A DNA stretch of 64,000 nucleotides from Oceanibium sediminis (GTDB taxonomy: Bacteria > Pseudomonadota > Alphaproteobacteria > Rhodobacterales > Rhodobacteraceae), in NCBI RefSeq assembly GCF_003265325.1, contig NZ_QGNX01000004.1, positions 124,001-188,000 on the forward strand. Reading direction: 5' to 3'. The notes under the pieces are model-generated. The model made no database searches. It was not told the DNA's origin and saw only the letters and a program-made list of their open reading frames with translations. Positions 28,379-36,637 of this stretch are shown piece after piece; position 1 is the stretch's first letter, and each line of letters begins with the position of its first letter. The position numbers were made by a program, and so were the translations under genes.

Positions 28379-29578
28379 TTAGCGCAGCAACCCGAGCCCT
28401 TCCATGTCGATCCCCAAGGCCTCGCTGAGATCGGCGATGGAATCGTAAAGCAGCTCCAGCGAATACTCCGGGTTGTGCGCGTAGTTGCCGGGGTCGGCCG
28501 TGACCAGCTTCCAGTTGAAGGCGGTGCGCAGGCTTCTGGGCGTCCAGGAGCTGTAGGGCACCGGTCTGCCGTCGCCCATGTCGATCGCGCCGTCGCCATT
28601 GGCATCGGCGAAGAAGTAGGGATAGCGCGCCGCGTCGTAGATGACGGGGGCGCCGACCACCTCGTCGGTATAGGCGCGGATCATGTCCATCAGCATCTCG
28701 GCATTGGCTTCGATATCGGAGTGGATCCCCACGCTGGTGTCGCCGCTGCCGTCATAGCTCTGCCGTGCGACGCGGATGGCCTCGGGGCTGTCTTCCTCGT
28801 GGCAGGTGCGGCAGGCCTCGAACTCGACCTCCAGCGTGTGCGGTTCGTGGCAGGAGTTGCAGCTGGCCACGGGGCGGGCGTGGAAGAACCGGCCCGTGTA
28901 GTCGTGCCCCTCGTACTGGTAGCCGGCGGCGCCGTAGCCGCCCAGCCATGTCGCTGCGGCGGTGGCGTAATGGGGGTTGATGAAGCCGAGTTCGGCACTG
29001 GGCTCATCGAGCGCCATGTTCGCCGTGGCTTGCTCCACGTCGATCCCGGCGGCGCGGCCTTGGTGACAGGTCAGGCAGGACGCCTCTACCCCCTGGACGG
29101 GGTGCACGACGCCGCTTGGCAGGGTGATTTCGCTCACCTGCGCCAGCCCCGCGTTGTGACAGGTGCCGCAATCGACGACGCCGCCCACGTTGATCGGGCC
29201 GTCGACCACGCCGGCCGGGGTGCCGTCGAGACCGTGGAAATCCCGGAACCCTTCGCCGGAATGGCAGGTGGCGCAGGCGGCGCGGACCTCGTCTTCGCCG
29301 TCCCAGTGGCTGAAGGCTTCGGACGCGGCATTGGCATGGGCCGAGCGGAACCAGTCGGAAATCGCCTTGTTGTTCCCGATATCGATCTCTGCGGGCGTGA
29401 AGGGGCCGGATTGCGGCAGGGCGAAGGGAATCGCCCCATCCCCTGCCCCGGCTTCCGCCGTTGCCTCGGCCCCTGTCGCATCACTGCTTTGCGCAAGGCC
29501 CGCGCTGGCGAAAAAGGCCGCCGCAAGTCCGATGGCCAGGCCCGATCCAAGTCTGATGGAGTGGAAAAAATTCGGCAT
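28379..29578 (-). CDS. Periplasmic pentaheme c-type cytochrome
   Basis: A 399-residue exported protein with a signal peptide (about 1-29, ending SAGLAQ) and five CXXCH heme sites: CATCH 102-106, CGTCH 137-141, CLTCH 168-172, CNSCH 240-244 and CRTCH 256-260. A Ca-binding-like loop, DANGDGAIDMGDG, is at 325-337. The C-terminal 140 residues have no heme motif. It is divergent from the nqr operon across a 137-bp shared promoter region, which suggests a joint redox role. It does not match NrfA, NapC or the usual Rnf cytochromes that I recognise. The Ccm system at the left edge would mature it. Confidence 0.88.
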   Translation of the reverse strand: MPNFFHSIRLGSGLAIGLAAAFFASAGLAQSSDATGAEATAEAGAGDGAIPFALPQSGPFTPAEIDIGNNKAISDWFRSAHANAASEAFSHWDGEDEVRAACATCHSGEGFRDFHGLDGTPAGVVDGPINVGGVVDCGTCHNAGLAQVSEITLPSGVVHPVQGVEASCLTCHQGRAAGIDVEQATANMALDEPSAELGFINPHYATAAATWLGGYGAAGYQYEGHDYTGRFFHARPVASCNSCHEPHTLEVEFEACRTCHEEDSPEAIRVARQSYDGSGDTSVGIHSDIEANAEMLMDMIRAYTDEVVGAPVIYDAARYPYFFADANGDGAIDMGDGRPVPYSSWTPRSLRTAFNWKLVTADPGNYAHNPEYSLELLYDSIADLSEALGIDMEGLGLLR

Positions 29579-29629
29579 CGAAAAACCTCTCGTAAAATTC
29601 CGGAGCACGCCTTTTAAAAGTACACATCT

Positions 29630-29644
29630 GTGATACGGTTTCAC
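29630..29644. promoter_or_regulatory. Candidate operator in the cytochrome/nqr divergent promoter
   Basis: An imperfect inverted repeat GTGATAC-G-GTTTCAC, with 7-bp arms and one mismatch, lies midway between the pentaheme cytochrome and nqrA and next to TATAAA (29646-29651). It does not fit the FNR or CRP consensus spacing; the regulator is unknown. Confidence 0.35.
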
Positions 29645-29715
29645 TATAAATCTAAGGACCTTTTCCGGCCAATGGCCAAACAACGACGGTCCGCCAGGCA
29701 GGAGGGACATGCCCC

Positions 29716-30978
29716 GTGCTCTCGTTCGGCGCCGGACTGACACCGGAATTTCCTTCTCCGGCCGGCAATTCACATATCGACGAGGTCTTCACCGAGGAAG
29801 CCGCGGTGCGTCCCCCCGTCGGCCATGCGCTGCACGTCACCCCGCTGGCGCAGGAGGGGGAGCTGGTCGCCCAAGGGGCCGCCGTTGCCTGCCTGCGGCA
29901 CGCGCCGGATGTCTGTTTCACCGCGCCGCTGGCAGGGCGCGTGGCGCGGATCACGCTTCTGCCGGGGCGAAAACTGTCCGAGATCGTCCTTTTCCGCGAA
30001 CCGGGCGACGCCGTTGAACGCCACGACACCGGCCGCGCGAGCACGCCAGCGGGACTGAGGCGGCTGATGCAGGGCGCCGGTCTTTGGCCGTGGCTCAGGC
30101 GGCGGCCCTTCGGCGGCATGCCCGCCCATGGCGAGACACCGGCCGCGATCCTCGTGATGGCGACCGACACGCGGCCCTTCGCCCCCGATCCGCGGCACAC
30201 CCTTCAGGGGCGGGAGGAGGATTTCGCCCGCGGGCTGCGTGCGCTTGCGCAGTTGACGGAAGGTCCGGTCATCCTTTGCCAGCAGGGCGGCGCGCCGCTG
30301 GTCGACCCGGGCGCCGGGGGCGACCGCCTGCGCATCGTGACCCGTGGCGCGCGGCATCCCCAGGGTTCCACCGGGATCTGCGTGCACCAGCTGTTTCCCG
30401 CGGGCCTTGAGGTGCCGGTCTGGGATATCCACGCCGAGGATACCGCCGCGCTAGGGGCGTTGCTGGCTACCGGCGTGCTGCCGATGACCCGGCTGGTGCA
30501 GATCGCGGGGTCCGCCCTGCGCGAGGCGCGGACACTCAGAACCCACCCCGGTGCTGATCTGCGGCAGTTGACCCAGCGCATCGCAGCACCGGGGCCGCAT
30601 GTGCTGATGTCCGGCTCGCCGCTGGACGGGCACACGGCGCAGTGGCTCGCGCCGCGCCATCGCCAGGTCACCGTGCTGCCGCGTGAAATCGCGGGTCGCA
30701 AGCCCCACTGGCTGGTGGCGGCGCTGACGCAATCGGCCAGCCCGAAGCCCGCGATCCCGACCGCCGGGCTGAACCAGGCCTTCGGGGCCGTTCTGCCGGC
30801 GGTGCCCTTCATCCGCGCCCTCAGCGCGGGCGACGACGAAACGGCGATGAAACTCGGCGTGCTGTCCCTGCTGGAGGAGGACGTGGCCCTCGCCGATTAC
30901 GTGCTGAGCGCGCCGGGCCAGTTGACCAGCACGCTGCGCGCCATGCTCGAGCGTATCAGATCGGAGTTCGCCGCATGA
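29716..30978 (+). CDS. nqrA: Na+-NQR subunit A-like protein
   Basis: Peripheral cytoplasmic subunit of a Na+-translocating NADH:quinone reductase-like complex, 420 residues. It is alignable by eye with Vibrio NqrA: an FTAPLAGRVARI segment, GLWPWLRRRPFGGMP, ATDTRPFAPDPR, ARHPQGSTGICVHQLFP and LLEEDVALADYVLSAPGQ. There is no Fe-S motif, which separates it from RnfC. The start is GTG 29716 behind GGAGGGA; the ATG at 29709 is out of frame. It overlaps nqrB by 4 bp. Confidence 0.9.
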   Translation: MLSFGAGLTPEFPSPAGNSHIDEVFTEEAAVRPPVGHALHVTPLAQEGELVAQGAAVACLRHAPDVCFTAPLAGRVARITLLPGRKLSEIVLFREPGDAVERHDTGRASTPAGLRRLMQGAGLWPWLRRRPFGGMPAHGETPAAILVMATDTRPFAPDPRHTLQGREEDFARGLRALAQLTEGPVILCQQGGAPLVDPGAGGDRLRIVTRGARHPQGSTGICVHQLFPAGLEVPVWDIHAEDTAALGALLATGVLPMTRLVQIAGSALREARTLRTHPGADLRQLTQRIAAPGPHVLMSGSPLDGHTAQWLAPRHRQVTVLPREIAGRKPHWLVAALTQSASPKPAIPTAGLNQAFGAVLPAVPFIRALSAGDDETAMKLGVLSLLEEDVALADYVLSAPGQLTSTLRAMLERIRSEFAA

Positions 30979-31757
30979 TCCGGGGCCTTTGGAATCGCGA
31001 GACCGTGGCGCTAATGCTTCTGGCGGCCTACCTGCCGCTGGCGCTGTTCTGGCTCTGGCTCGGCGGAAGCGAGGCGCTGGGGCGGCTCGGGCTGAGTGTG
31101 CTGGTGGTGGCGATCTGGCACCTGGTGTTCATGCTGGTGCGCGCGCAGCCGCCGTCGCTGGCCGCGCTGACCACGGCGCTGGCCGTCGCCATGCTCGCGC
31201 CTGAGGATCTGGGCGTGCTGCGCATGGTGCTGGGCATTACCTTCGGCGTGGTCATGGGGGAACTGGTGTTCGGCGGCTGGGGGCGGAACGTGGTCAACCC
31301 CGCGACCGTCACGCTGTCCTTCCTCGGCTTCGGCTTTCCCGCCTTTGCCTGGCCCGCGTTCGACGACCCCACCGCCTGGGCCGCGATCCCCGCAGCACTG
31401 ATCGGGGTTGCGACGGGCACCATGCCCGCGCCGGTGCTGGCCGGGGCCGTCCTTGTCGGGGCCGCCGCCGCCGCTGGCGGGATATTGCCCGAGCCGGTGC
31501 TGTTCGCCGCCGGGATCGCGCTGGTGCTGCTGGTCGCAGACCCGGTCACCTGCGCCGCCACCACGCTGGGACGCTGGATCAACGGCGCGCTCTATGCCGC
31601 GCTCGTCGCTCTGTTCGCGACCGGCTGGGCCGGGGCCGCCCCGGTTCAGATCGCCGTTGCAGCCGCCCTTCTCACATCGCTTGCCGCGCCGCTTCTGGAC
31701 GAAGCCGCGCTGGCGCTCTGGATCGCCAACCGCAGGAGACGTCATGGCCGGACGTGA
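30975..31757 (+). CDS. nqrB: Shortened Na+-NQR subunit B-like membrane protein
   Basis: Membrane subunit of 260 residues, against about 415 for Vibrio NqrB. The family core is clear: VLGITFGVVMGELVFGGWG followed by RNVVNPATVTLSFLGFGFP, then DPVTCAATTLGRWINGALYAA and SLAAPLLDEAALALWIANRRR. The N-terminal cytoplasmic part and first helices are reduced. The segment that carries the covalent FMN in NqrB (SGAT, just after the FAYPAQ stretch) reads WAAIPAALIG here, with no SGAT-type threonine. The frame is intact, so this is a compact form and not a broken gene. It overlaps nqrC by 14 bp. Confidence 0.88.
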   Translation: MIRGLWNRETVALMLLAAYLPLALFWLWLGGSEALGRLGLSVLVVAIWHLVFMLVRAQPPSLAALTTALAVAMLAPEDLGVLRMVLGITFGVVMGELVFGGWGRNVVNPATVTLSFLGFGFPAFAWPAFDDPTAWAAIPAALIGVATGTMPAPVLAGAVLVGAAAAAGGILPEPVLFAAGIALVLLVADPVTCAATTLGRWINGALYAALVALFATGWAGAAPVQIAVAAALLTSLAAPLLDEAALALWIANRRRRHGRT

Positions 31758-32538
31758 CTGGAACCCCATGCGCCGCCTGTTGGCGCTGCCGAACGAGAGC
31801 CGCACGAAGACCATCGTCGTGGCCTTCCTCGTCTCGGCGATCTGCGCGGCGCTGGTCAGCGGCGCCACCGTCGTGCTGCGCCCGATCCAGTCGGCCAACC
31901 GCGCCGCCGAGGAACAGGCCCGAATCGAGGCTCTGGTCCAGGGCATTCCCGGCATGGCGGTGCTGCTGGAACAATCCGGCGGCACGCTGTCCACCGTGGT
32001 GATCGACCTCGACAGCGGGCGCGCCGCGACGGATGTCACCCCGGCCACGCTGGAAACCGCGCTGCTCGATCCCGCCAACTGGACCGCGCTTGCCCCCGGC
32101 CAGGACCTGGCGGGGCTGGGCCAGCGACCGAACTTCGCGCAGGTCTTCCTGCTGCGCGACGGGGACAGGGTCTCGCTGGTGCTGTTGCCGCTCAGCGGCC
32201 AGGGCTATGGCGGGCGCATCGACGCGATCCTCGCGCTCAGGGGCGACATGAACACGATCGCGGGCATCGCCATCACCAGCCACTCCGAAACGCCGGGCCT
32301 TGGCGCACGAATCGAGGAAACATCCTGGCAGGCAAGCTTTCCCGGCACCGAGGCGCGCGACGACAGCGGCGAGATCCGCTTCCGCGTGGCGCGCGGCGCC
32401 GCCTCCGGCGTGCATGAGGTCGACGGCATCACCGGCGCCACGCGCACGGGGCGCGGGGTGACGCAGATGGTGCGCTTCTGGCTCGGCCCGGACGGGTACG
32501 GGCCGCTGCTGGATGCGATCGAACGGGGGCAGTTCTGA
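31744..32538 (+). CDS. nqrC: Na+-NQR subunit C-like FMN-binding protein
   Basis: A 264-residue protein with one N-terminal membrane helix (about 22-45) and a periplasmic FMN-binding domain. The covalent FMN site is kept as VDGITGATRTGRGV, with Thr233 the probable attachment residue, followed by the conserved FWLGPDGYGPLL. HSETPGLGARI matches the family SHGLGLG-type loop. Flavinylation would be by the ApbE encoded three genes downstream. Confidence 0.93.
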   Translation: MAGRDWNPMRRLLALPNESRTKTIVVAFLVSAICAALVSGATVVLRPIQSANRAAEEQARIEALVQGIPGMAVLLEQSGGTLSTVVIDLDSGRAATDVTPATLETALLDPANWTALAPGQDLAGLGQRPNFAQVFLLRDGDRVSLVLLPLSGQGYGGRIDAILALRGDMNTIAGIAITSHSETPGLGARIEETSWQASFPGTEARDDSGEIRFRVARGAASGVHEVDGITGATRTGRGVTQMVRFWLGPDGYGPLLDAIERGQF

Positions 32539-32541
32539 GCC

Positions 32542-33207
32542 ATGGCCAACCGATCCGAGATGTGGCGCACGCTGAGCGATCCGCTGATCCGGCAGAACCC
32601 GGTGACGTTGCAGATCCTCGGCATCTGCTCGGCGCTGGCGGTGACGACGACGCTGGCCACGGCGGTGACGATGTCGATCTCGCTGACCGTGGTGCTGACG
32701 CTTTCGGCGGGGCTTGTCAGCACGATCCGCCGGCACATCCCCGACACCATCCGCCTGATCGTGCAGATCGTCATCGTCGCCTCGCTGGTGATCGTGATCG
32801 ACCAGGTCCTGCAAGCCTATTTCGCCGAAATCAGCCGCGCGCTGTCGGTCTATGTCGGGCTCATCACCACGAACTGCCTGGTGCTCGGCCGGACCGAGGC
32901 CTATGCCCGCCATAACGCCCCCCTGCCCGCGATGGTCGATGCCTTCGGCAACGGGCTCGGCTACTCGCTGATCCTGATCCTGCTCGGGGGCCTGCGTGAA
33001 CTGTTCGGCAAGGGAGAGTTGTTCGGCAGGGAAGTCCTGCCGCTGGCCGATGCCGGGGGGTGGTTCACGCCGCTCAGCCTGATGCTGCTGGCCCCCTCGG
33101 CGTTCTTCCTTCTGGGGCTGCTGGTCTGGGTGGTGCGCAGCTTCTACCCCGAACAGGCCGAAGCGCCCGAGCACACGCCCCCCCTTGGCGCGGAGCCCGC
33201 GGAATGA
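32542..33207 (+). CDS. nqrD: Na+-NQR subunit D-like membrane protein
   Basis: A six-helix subunit of 221 residues. Cys29 (LGICSAL) and Cys112 (ITTNCLVLGR) fall at the positions of the Fe-S ligands of Vibrio NqrD. The GNGLGYSLILILLGGLRELFG stretch is highly conserved, though split here only by being quoted in part: GLGYSLILILLGGLRE. The C-terminal tail is acidic and Pro-rich. It overlaps nqrE through ATGA. Confidence 0.95.
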   Translation: MANRSEMWRTLSDPLIRQNPVTLQILGICSALAVTTTLATAVTMSISLTVVLTLSAGLVSTIRRHIPDTIRLIVQIVIVASLVIVIDQVLQAYFAEISRALSVYVGLITTNCLVLGRTEAYARHNAPLPAMVDAFGNGLGYSLILILLGGLRELFGKGELFGREVLPLADAGGWFTPLSLMLLAPSAFFLLGLLVWVVRSFYPEQAEAPEHTPPLGAEPAE

Positions 33208-33818
33208 GCGATCTCTGGGGCCTTTTCCTGATGGCGGCGTTCGTGGACAACATGCCGCTGACGCTGTTCCTCGGGCTGTGCACGTTCCTGGCGCTGTCCA
33301 AGCGGACCGAGGCGGCGCTTGGCCTCGGCGTTGCGATGACCGGCGTGCTGGCGGTGACCGTGCCGCTCAACCACCTGATCCACAAGGCCCTGCTGGCCCC
33401 GGGGGCCTGGGCCTGGGCGGGAATGCCGGAACTGGACCTGACCTACCTGTCGCTGATCGCCTTCATCGGGGTCATCGCGGCCTCGGTCCAACTGCTCGAA
33501 ATGGTGATCGACCGGTATTTCCCGGCGGTGCACGCGGCTTTCGGGGTGTTCCTGCCGCTGCTGACGGTGCAATGCGCGATCCTCGGCGGCAGCCTGTTCA
33601 TGGTGGAACGCAACTACGACCTGGCGGAATCCGCCGTCTTCGGGCTTGGCAGCGGCGTCGGCTTCGCGGTGGCGGTCGCCATGCTGGGCGCGATCCGCAC
33701 GCGGCTGGCCTATGCGGATCTGCCGGCGGGCTTGCGCGGCCTTGGCATCGCCTTCGTGCTGGCGGGGCTGATGTCGCTTGGCTTCGCGTCCTTTTCCCAG
33801 ATGGCGGCGGCGCAATGA
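33204..33818 (+). CDS. nqrE: Na+-NQR subunit E-like membrane protein
   Basis: A 204-residue, six-helix subunit, inverted-topology paralogue of NqrD. Cys26 (FLGLCTFLALS) and Cys124 (LTVQCAILGG) match the two Fe-S ligands of NqrE, so the intramembrane cluster shared with NqrD should form. The start is ATG 33204, overlapping the nqrD stop; the next gene starts in its stop codon. Confidence 0.95.
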   Translation: MSDLWGLFLMAAFVDNMPLTLFLGLCTFLALSKRTEAALGLGVAMTGVLAVTVPLNHLIHKALLAPGAWAWAGMPELDLTYLSLIAFIGVIAASVQLLEMVIDRYFPAVHAAFGVFLPLLTVQCAILGGSLFMVERNYDLAESAVFGLGSGVGFAVAVAMLGAIRTRLAYADLPAGLRGLGIAFVLAGLMSLGFASFSQMAAAQ

Positions 33819-35038
33819 CGGAGGTGTTGATCGCCAGCCTGGTCATCGTGGCCCTGGTCGTCGGGCTGGCCGCCGGCCTGCTGGCGCTGCGGCGGCGGCT
33901 GGTGCCGGACACGGGGCTGGACGTGGCGGTGAACGACTCGCTGCACCTGGTGGCGCGGCGCGGCGACAAGCTGCTGGGCGTGCTGCACGGTGCGGGCATC
34001 ATGATTCCGGCGGCCTGCGGCGGGGCGGGCACCTGCGGCCTGTGCCGCATCACCGCGACCGGCGCGGGTGCGGGCGAACCGCAGGCGACGGAGCGCGGCG
34101 TCCTGTCCCCGCGTGAGCGGCGCGCGGATGTGCGCCTTGCCTGCCAGACCACGCTGCGCGGCGACTGCGCGGTCGAAGTTCCTGACGACATGCTCAGCGC
34201 GGGCGGCGGTTTCCTGTGCACCGTGGCCTCGTCCCGGATGCTCGCGCCGCTGATCCGCGAGATCGTGGTGGACCTGCCGCAGGACCGTTCCTCGGACTTC
34301 CGCGCCGGGGATTTCATGCAGGTCACCGCCCCGCCCTACACGCTCGACTTCGCCACGCTGGAGTTGGAGCCCGCCTTCCGCGACGCCTGGGACATCGCCG
34401 GGTGGCGCGCGATGCAGGTCGCCTCGGAAAAGGAGGTGACGCGCGCCTATTCGCTGGCCAGCCGTCCGCAGGATACCGGGCGCGCGGTCTTCAACATCCG
34501 CCTTGCCGTGCCCCCCGCCGGGCGCGAGGAAACGGTGCCGCCGGGCATCGTGTCCTCCTGGCTGTTCGCGCGGAAACCGGGGGAAGAGATCACGCTCTCA
34601 GGCCCTTTCGGGGACTTCCACGTCCAGCCCACCGGGCGCGAGATGGTCTATGTCGGCGGCGGCGTCGGCATGGCCCCGCTGCGTGCGATGATCCACCAGG
34701 AACTGGGGCGGGGCACGCAGCGGCGCATCCGTTACTTCTATGGCGCGCGCACCGCGGCGGACCTGTTCTATTCCGAGGAATTCGCTGACCTCGCCGCGCG
34801 CCACGCGAATTTCAGCTGGACCCCGGCCCTGTCCGATCCCGCGCCGGGGGACCGCTGGACCGGGGCCACCGGCTTCATCCACGAAACCCTGCGCGCCGAG
34901 ATGGCCAGCCATCCCGCGCCCGAAGACTGTGAATACTACCTTTGCGGCCCGCCTGTGATGATCTCGGCGGTGCTGTCCACGCTGGAGCGGCTCGGGGTTG
35001 AACCCGCGTCGATCTTCTTTGACGATTTCGGAGCCTGA
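33815..35038 (+). CDS. nqrF: Na+-NQR subunit F-like NADH dehydrogenase subunit
   Basis: Electron-input subunit of 407 residues. An N-terminal membrane helix (3-25) is followed by a [2Fe-2S] ferredoxin domain with Cys68, Cys74, Cys77 and Cys110 (CGGAGTCGLC, LACQ). The FAD domain has RAYSLAS (210-216), and the NAD domain has YVGGGVGMAPLRAM (about 277-290) and YYLCGPPVM. All expected cofactor motifs are present. The start is ATG 33815, overlapping nqrE. Confidence 0.96.
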   Translation: MTEVLIASLVIVALVVGLAAGLLALRRRLVPDTGLDVAVNDSLHLVARRGDKLLGVLHGAGIMIPAACGGAGTCGLCRITATGAGAGEPQATERGVLSPRERRADVRLACQTTLRGDCAVEVPDDMLSAGGGFLCTVASSRMLAPLIREIVVDLPQDRSSDFRAGDFMQVTAPPYTLDFATLELEPAFRDAWDIAGWRAMQVASEKEVTRAYSLASRPQDTGRAVFNIRLAVPPAGREETVPPGIVSSWLFARKPGEEITLSGPFGDFHVQPTGREMVYVGGGVGMAPLRAMIHQELGRGTQRRIRYFYGARTAADLFYSEEFADLAARHANFSWTPALSDPAPGDRWTGATGFIHETLRAEMASHPAPEDCEYYLCGPPVMISAVLSTLERLGVEPASIFFDDFGA

Positions 35039-35041
35039 GAG

Positions 35042-36028
35042 ATGATGACATCCGCCAAAGCCCTGTCCCGGCGCAGCACCCTCGGCCTGATTGGGGCCGC
35101 CTTCGTCCTTCCGCTCCTGCCGCGCACGGGGCGCGCCGCCGGAAGCGGGCTGGAGGCGATATCGGGCCGCGCCTTCGGAACCGATTGGCGCATCGCCGCG
35201 CCCGCCGGCCAGGATGTCGCCCGGCTCGCCCCTAGGGTCAATGCCCTGTTCGACAGGATCGACCGCCAACTCTCGCCCTGGCGGGCGGACAGCGCGATCA
35301 GCCGTTTCAATGCCGGGCCGGACGGCGCGGGCTCGGACGATCCGGCAATGCTCGAAGTGACGGCGACGGCGTTGGAAATCGCGCGAAAAAGCGGCGGGAC
35401 CTTCGATCCGACGGTCGGCCCGCTGGTCGCGCGCTGGGGCTTCGGCCCGATCGAGCATGGCAGCGCGCCCGACTGGCGCGGGCTGTCGTTGGGCCCGGCG
35501 GGGCTGGTCAAGGCCCGCGCGGGGCTGACGCTCGACCTCTGCGGGATCGCGAAGGGCTGGGCGCTGGACCAGGCAGCAAGGCTGGCGCGGGGGGCGGGTT
35601 TCGGGGACCTGCTGCTCGACGTCGGGGGGGAGTTCATCGCCCTCGGCCAGCATCCGGACGGGCGCGACTGGCGCGTCGCGGTGGACGCGCCGCTGAATTC
35701 GCAAGCGGCGGCGCTGCGCCTGCCCGCTGGCGTGGCGGTCGCGACCTCAGGCGTGGGGGCGCAGAGCTATAGGCTGAACGGGCGGCTCTACAGCCATATC
35801 ATCGATCCCGGCACCCGGGCCCCCGCGTCGGGCGGGGTATACTCGGTCAGCGTGGTGGCCGGGGACGCGATGACGGCGGATGGATGGGCGACTGCGCTTT
35901 GCGCCGCCGGCGCCACCGCGGGGCCGGATCTGGCGCGGGAACACGACATCGCCGCGCTGTTCCTGGTCGATGGATCGGACGGGCTGCAACGGCTCACCAC
36001 CGGCCCGTTGGACGAACTGGTCCTGTAA
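35042..36028 (+). CDS. apbE: FAD:protein FMN transferase
   Basis: A 328-residue exported flavin transferase that attaches FMN to threonine in (S/T)GAT motifs such as that of NqrC. The N-terminus has a twin-arginine-like signal (LSRRSTLGLIGAAFVLPLL). Family motifs are GTDWRIAAP, FDPTVGPL, LDLCGIAKGWALD, LLDVGGE and SHIIDPGT, plus ADGWATAL near the C-terminus. It starts 3 bp after nqrF. Confidence 0.95.
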   Translation: MMTSAKALSRRSTLGLIGAAFVLPLLPRTGRAAGSGLEAISGRAFGTDWRIAAPAGQDVARLAPRVNALFDRIDRQLSPWRADSAISRFNAGPDGAGSDDPAMLEVTATALEIARKSGGTFDPTVGPLVARWGFGPIEHGSAPDWRGLSLGPAGLVKARAGLTLDLCGIAKGWALDQAARLARGAGFGDLLLDVGGEFIALGQHPDGRDWRVAVDAPLNSQAAALRLPAGVAVATSGVGAQSYRLNGRLYSHIIDPGTRAPASGGVYSVSVVAGDAMTADGWATALCAAGATAGPDLAREHDIAALFLVDGSDGLQRLTTGPLDELVL

Positions 36029-36044
36029 GCGAAAGGGGGAGGCC

Positions 36045-36221
36045 TTGGAAATCCTGTTCGGAATCGTGATCGTCACCTTGGCGGCGGGGGGCCTGGGACT
36101 GGGGCTCGCCTTCGGGCGCGGCCCGGTGCGCACGAGTTGTGGCGCCGCCGACCGGCTGGCCGCCGCGCGCTGCGCGGACTGCCCGCTGCGCCGAGCGGCG
36201 GCAACAAAGGAGCGCGCATGA
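36045..36221 (+). CDS. NqrM-like small membrane maturation protein
   Basis: A 58-residue frame starting at TTG 36045 behind GGGGGAGG. One N-terminal membrane helix (about 3-23) is followed by FGRGPVRTSCG and a short Cys-rich tail (Cys32, Cys43, Cys46). NqrM, needed for iron delivery to the NqrD/E cluster, has the same layout of a helix, FGRxPIxGSCGG and further cysteines. Here three cysteines are seen where NqrM usually has four. Its stop overlaps the next start as ATGA. The identity rests on layout and context. Confidence 0.7.
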   Translation: MEILFGIVIVTLAAGGLGLGLAFGRGPVRTSCGAADRLAAARCADCPLRRAAATKERA

Positions 36222-36610
36222 CCGAGTACCGCATCGGCGCGATCATGCGCACGGACGTCCCGACCCTGACCGCCGACACCCCGATCCGGCGTGCAGTGGC
36301 GGTCCTGGTCGACGCGAAGGCCGCCGCCGCGCCTGTGCTCGGGGACGATGGCAGCCTGGTCGGCATTCTGACCCAGAAGGACTGCTTCCGGCCCGCCCTG
36401 CACGCGAGCTACCACCGCGAATGGACGGGACAGGTCGCCGATCACATGTCGCGCGAGGTGATCACCGTCGATGTGGAGGACGAGGTGAACCACGTGGCCG
36501 AGATGTTCCTCGAACACCCGCACCGCGTGTTTCCGGTGCTGGACGGCGCCAGCGTCGCCGGGTTGCTGCATCGCTCGGCCGTGCTGGAACTGCTGACGCG
36601 CTTCGGCTGA
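36218..36610 (+). CDS. CBS-domain pair protein
   Basis: A 130-residue protein made of two CBS motifs (about 8-60 and 75-128), probably an adenine-nucleotide sensor. It is the last gene of the nqr operon and is translationally coupled to the NqrM-like gene. It lacks any enzymatic or membrane domain. A role in tuning the redox complex to energy charge is inference. Confidence 0.85.
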   Translation: MTEYRIGAIMRTDVPTLTADTPIRRAVAVLVDAKAAAAPVLGDDGSLVGILTQKDCFRPALHASYHREWTGQVADHMSREVITVDVEDEVNHVAEMFLEHPHRVFPVLDGASVAGLLHRSAVLELLTRFG

Positions 36611-36637
36611 AGCCCCCGTACCCCCGGTCCCGGCCCC

